Source of the DNA: B3-G11 sp036985855
GTDB lineage: Bacteria; Actinomycetota; Acidimicrobiia; Spongiisociales; UBA5794
Direction of reading: 5' to 3'
DNA: 25,756 nucleotides
Assembly: GCA_036985855.1 (NCBI GenBank)
Contig: BTQL01000030.1
Coordinates: forward strand, 1-25,756
In this document: in pieces, positions 23,686 to 25,756 of the stretch
Position numbering within the stretch: position 1 is the stretch's first letter
Layout of the letters: each line of letters opens with the position of its first letter
Position numbers and translations under genes: made by a program
Notes under the pieces: generated by a model
Database searches by the model: none
What the model saw: the letters and a program-made list of their open reading frames with translations, nothing else
What the model was told of the DNA's origin: nothing

Positions 23686-25191
23686 GTGACGGTAAACCCA
23701 GCGTGGACACAGAGACTGCAGATCACATCGTATGTCGTGCACGTTTCGGCCTTCGTTGTCGCAGCCGCTGCGGAATTCTTCAAAGACGGCATGACGGCGA
23801 CGACCGTCGTCGGGACGGCATTCGCGCTTGTCGGCATCGCCGTAGGCCTCACACTCAGACTTCCTTTCCCCGAGTCCTCATGGCAGCCAGCGGGCAAACT
23901 GAGTGCGAGCATCATCTTGTACTCTCTGGCCATCTCTGCAACCGGTGGCATCGATAGCACGTTCGCCCTCCTTCCCCTCGCTGCGATCTTCATCGCGGCC
24001 GCCGGAGGAGGCTTGCTCTACGCTGTCCCCACCGCAATTGCCTCTATCGCCGGCGTCTTCGGGGCTTCGTGGGTTGGCGAGGCGAGTGCCGACCCAACCG
24101 GATTCGTCCGTATCCCTGCGATCTACGCGATCACCGCTCTCGCGTTCAGCGAGGTTCAGCGGGCGATCGCGACTGAGACAGAACGGGCGAAGACCCTCAT
24201 CCTTGCCTCCGACGCAGCTCAGACGAGAAAATCCAGGCTCACGGCGACCCATGCACTACTGGCTGATCTGGTGCAGATAGCGCAATCTCCCGACATCAAT
24301 GCCGTCACGACCGCACAGGATGCCATCCGCGATGTCGGGCTCATCGTGCCAGACACGCCGACCAGAATCGTCACGAGCGATGACATAGTGCTCGCTCGAC
24401 GTGGCGCAACGCCCCACCATCCTTCGGCGCGCCACTTCCCGATCGTCTGTGAGGGTGAGCAGGTTGCCCACCTGGAACTATGGGATGGGGACGTACGACT
24501 GGATTCCGCTGATGTAGCAGCGGTCCATCTCGCCATAGAACCCGTGGGACTGGCAATCGACAACGATGTGCTGCTGCAACAACTCGCCCGTTTCACGATC
24601 CAACGAGAGCGCGTTCGCCTCGCGAGAGAACTGCACGACGATGTTGCACCCTCGATCGCTGCGGTTGGTCTCGCCCTCGACATGGCACTGATGTCGGGAG
24701 ATCTCGATGACGAACAGACCCGGAACCTCTCAGCGACGAGATCGAACATCTCCCGACTCGTTGACCAGATTCGGCGAACGGTCCAGGACCTGCGAGCCGA
24801 CCGTTCCATGAGCGTCGTCGAGATGGCTCACTCGCTTGTGGCCGAGGTCGATACAGACGGTCCAACCGTGATCGTCAACATCGACGAACGGACTCCTCCC
24901 CGTCCTGCCATTGCGGTCGAACTCGGTGCTTTCATGACGGAGGCGTTCAGAAACGCCATACGGCACGCGAATGCGACCGCTATCTGGGTGACCGGCCGTA
25001 TCACGGAACATGACGGCTTTCTCGCCGTGCAGGACAATGGCTCGGGCTTTGACGCGGATGAGCCTACCGACGGCCGCTTCGGCCTCGTGGGGATGCGTGA
25101 ACGCGCCGCAATCATCCCCGCCAGCTTCGAGTTGGACACGTCCCCCGGACAGGGTACGGTCGTTTCCATGACATGGGAGGATGGGACCTGA
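23686..25191 (+). CDS. NarL-family sensor histidine kinase
   Basis: 501 aa, GTG start. The first 160 residues hold about five or six hydrophobic segments (near 12-32, 40-58, 72-86, 92-108, 111-131 and 142-158), a membrane sensor of unrecognised type. Residues about 185-300 may be a GAF-like domain: two alpha/beta segments with no obvious ligand motif. The HisKA_3 dimerisation domain follows with RERVRLARELHDDVAPSIAA; His317 is the phosphorylation site. The HATPase_c domain has N-box Asn423 in EAFRNAIRHANAT, G1 VQDNGSGFD and G2 GLVGMRERA. The stop overlaps the response regulator start by one base, so they form a pair. The signal is unknown; the mostly membrane-embedded sensor suggests envelope or small hydrophobic cues. 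Confidence 0.92.
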   Translation: MTVNPAWTQRLQITSYVVHVSAFVVAAAAEFFKDGMTATTVVGTAFALVGIAVGLTLRLPFPESSWQPAGKLSASIILYSLAISATGGIDSTFALLPLAAIFIAAAGGGLLYAVPTAIASIAGVFGASWVGEASADPTGFVRIPAIYAITALAFSEVQRAIATETERAKTLILASDAAQTRKSRLTATHALLADLVQIAQSPDINAVTTAQDAIRDVGLIVPDTPTRIVTSDDIVLARRGATPHHPSARHFPIVCEGEQVAHLELWDGDVRLDSADVAAVHLAIEPVGLAIDNDVLLQQLARFTIQRERVRLARELHDDVAPSIAAVGLALDMALMSGDLDDEQTRNLSATRSNISRLVDQIRRTVQDLRADRSMSVVEMAHSLVAEVDTDGPTVIVNIDERTPPRPAIAVELGAFMTEAFRNAIRHANATAIWVTGRITEHDGFLAVQDNGSGFDADEPTDGRFGLVGMRERAAIIPASFELDTSPGQGTVVSMTWEDGT

Positions 25192-25756
25192 TGAGCCTGA
25201 TTCGCGTTGTGATCGCCGACGATCATCAGTTGATGCTCGACGGGCTGAAGACGGCGCTCGACAGCCTTCCCGACATCAAGGTCGTCGGTACTGCCACAGA
25301 CGGCACGCTTCTGGGCGAGATCGTCGAGATGTACGATCCTGACGTCATCCTCGTCGATGTCGAGATGCCCGGAAAGTCTGGATTGGCCGCAATCAAGGCC
25401 ATCGATCCGCTGCCCCCCACGCTCGTCGTCACCATGCACGCAGCCGCCGACTATGCCCACGCAGCCAAAGAAGCGGGTGCGGTGGGTTTCCTCTCGAAAG
25501 GTCTGCCACTCCCGGATCTCGCAGCCGCGATCCGAGCAGTGAACGACGAACAGATTCTTCTGGAAGCCTCAGAAATCGACGAAATCATCGATCGGTACAG
25601 AAAACCCCAGCTCAGCCCGAGAGCCGAAGCCGTGACCGAACGCGAAAGAGATGTTCTGCGCTGCCTCGTCAGAGGCATCTCGAGCACAGACGACATCGCT
25701 GAGGAGCTCTACATCTCCCAGAAAACCGTCAAGAACCATCTCGCATCGGTGTACGA
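25191..25756 (+). CDS. NarL/LuxR-type response regulator (3' end cut by window)
   Basis: 188 codons are present from ATG 25191, which overlaps the kinase stop (TGATG). The receiver domain (about 4-120) has the acidic pair Asp10/Asp11 in VVIADDHQLM, phospho-acceptor Asp56 in VILVDVEMPGKSG, Thr81 in VVTMH and Lys103 in FLSKG, so it should be phosphorylatable. A LuxR-type helix-turn-helix starts near 145 (AVTERERDVLRCLVRGISST) and continues through DDIAEELYISQKTVKNHLAS to the edge. It presumably controls genes in response to its partner kinase; targets are unknown. Confidence 0.93.
   Translation, partial: MSLIRVVIADDHQLMLDGLKTALDSLPDIKVVGTATDGTLLGEIVEMYDPDVILVDVEMPGKSGLAAIKAIDPLPPTLVVTMHAAADYAHAAKEAGAVGFLSKGLPLPDLAAAIRAVNDEQILLEASEIDEIIDRYRKPQLSPRAEAVTERERDVLRCLVRGISSTDDIAEELYISQKTVKNHLASVY

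Overview
The window is a chromosomal stretch of a moderately GC-rich actinobacterium, most likely of the Acidimicrobiia type. This placement is an inference from the 16S 5' sequence, the actinobacterial gene order (coaE-uvrB-uvrA, uvrC-rapZ-yvcK, gap-pgk-tpiA, secG), frequent GTG/TTG starts and many start/stop overlaps. There is no phage, insertion sequence or CRISPR array. Nearly everything from 2.3 to 23.7 kb is on the minus strand.

Left end (1-2.3 kb): the 5' third of a 16S rRNA gene reads off the left edge. Behind it is a leader full of hairpins, including two tandem 35-nt hairpins whose stems differ by a compensated base pair, and a probable promoter near 700. Next come the wreck of a cupredoxin/parallel beta-helix gene (880-1395), a PLDc_N-type membrane protein and two tiny divergent membrane proteins. 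A tRNA-Leu(GAG) follows, with three hairpins at its 3' side.

2.5-8.9 kb: a complete oligopeptide/dipeptide ABC importer, oppA-B-C-D-F (lipoprotein binding protein, two permeases, two ATPases). A perfect palindrome separates oppA from oppBCDF, and OppB carries an extra predicted two-helix segment.

8.9-13.6 kb: secG, then the lower glycolysis genes gap, pgk, tpiA, an unrecognised 133-aa gene coupled to the next, and gpmA. GapA has an unusual insertion of about 32 residues in its NAD-binding half.

13.65-23.7 kb: yvcK and rapZ (without the whiA usually found after them in actinobacteria), uvrC, a SAM methyltransferase, uvrA, uvrB and coaE. Together uvrA, uvrB and uvrC supply the whole UvrABC nucleotide-excision machinery.

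Right end: divergent from coaE, with only 23 bp between start codons, is a NarL-type histidine kinase followed by its LuxR-type response regulator, which is cut by the window edge.

No clearly new multi-gene system was found. The strongest candidates for novelty are the rRNA-leader hairpin pair, the GapA insertion, the coupled 133-aa gene and the face-to-face leaderless promoters.
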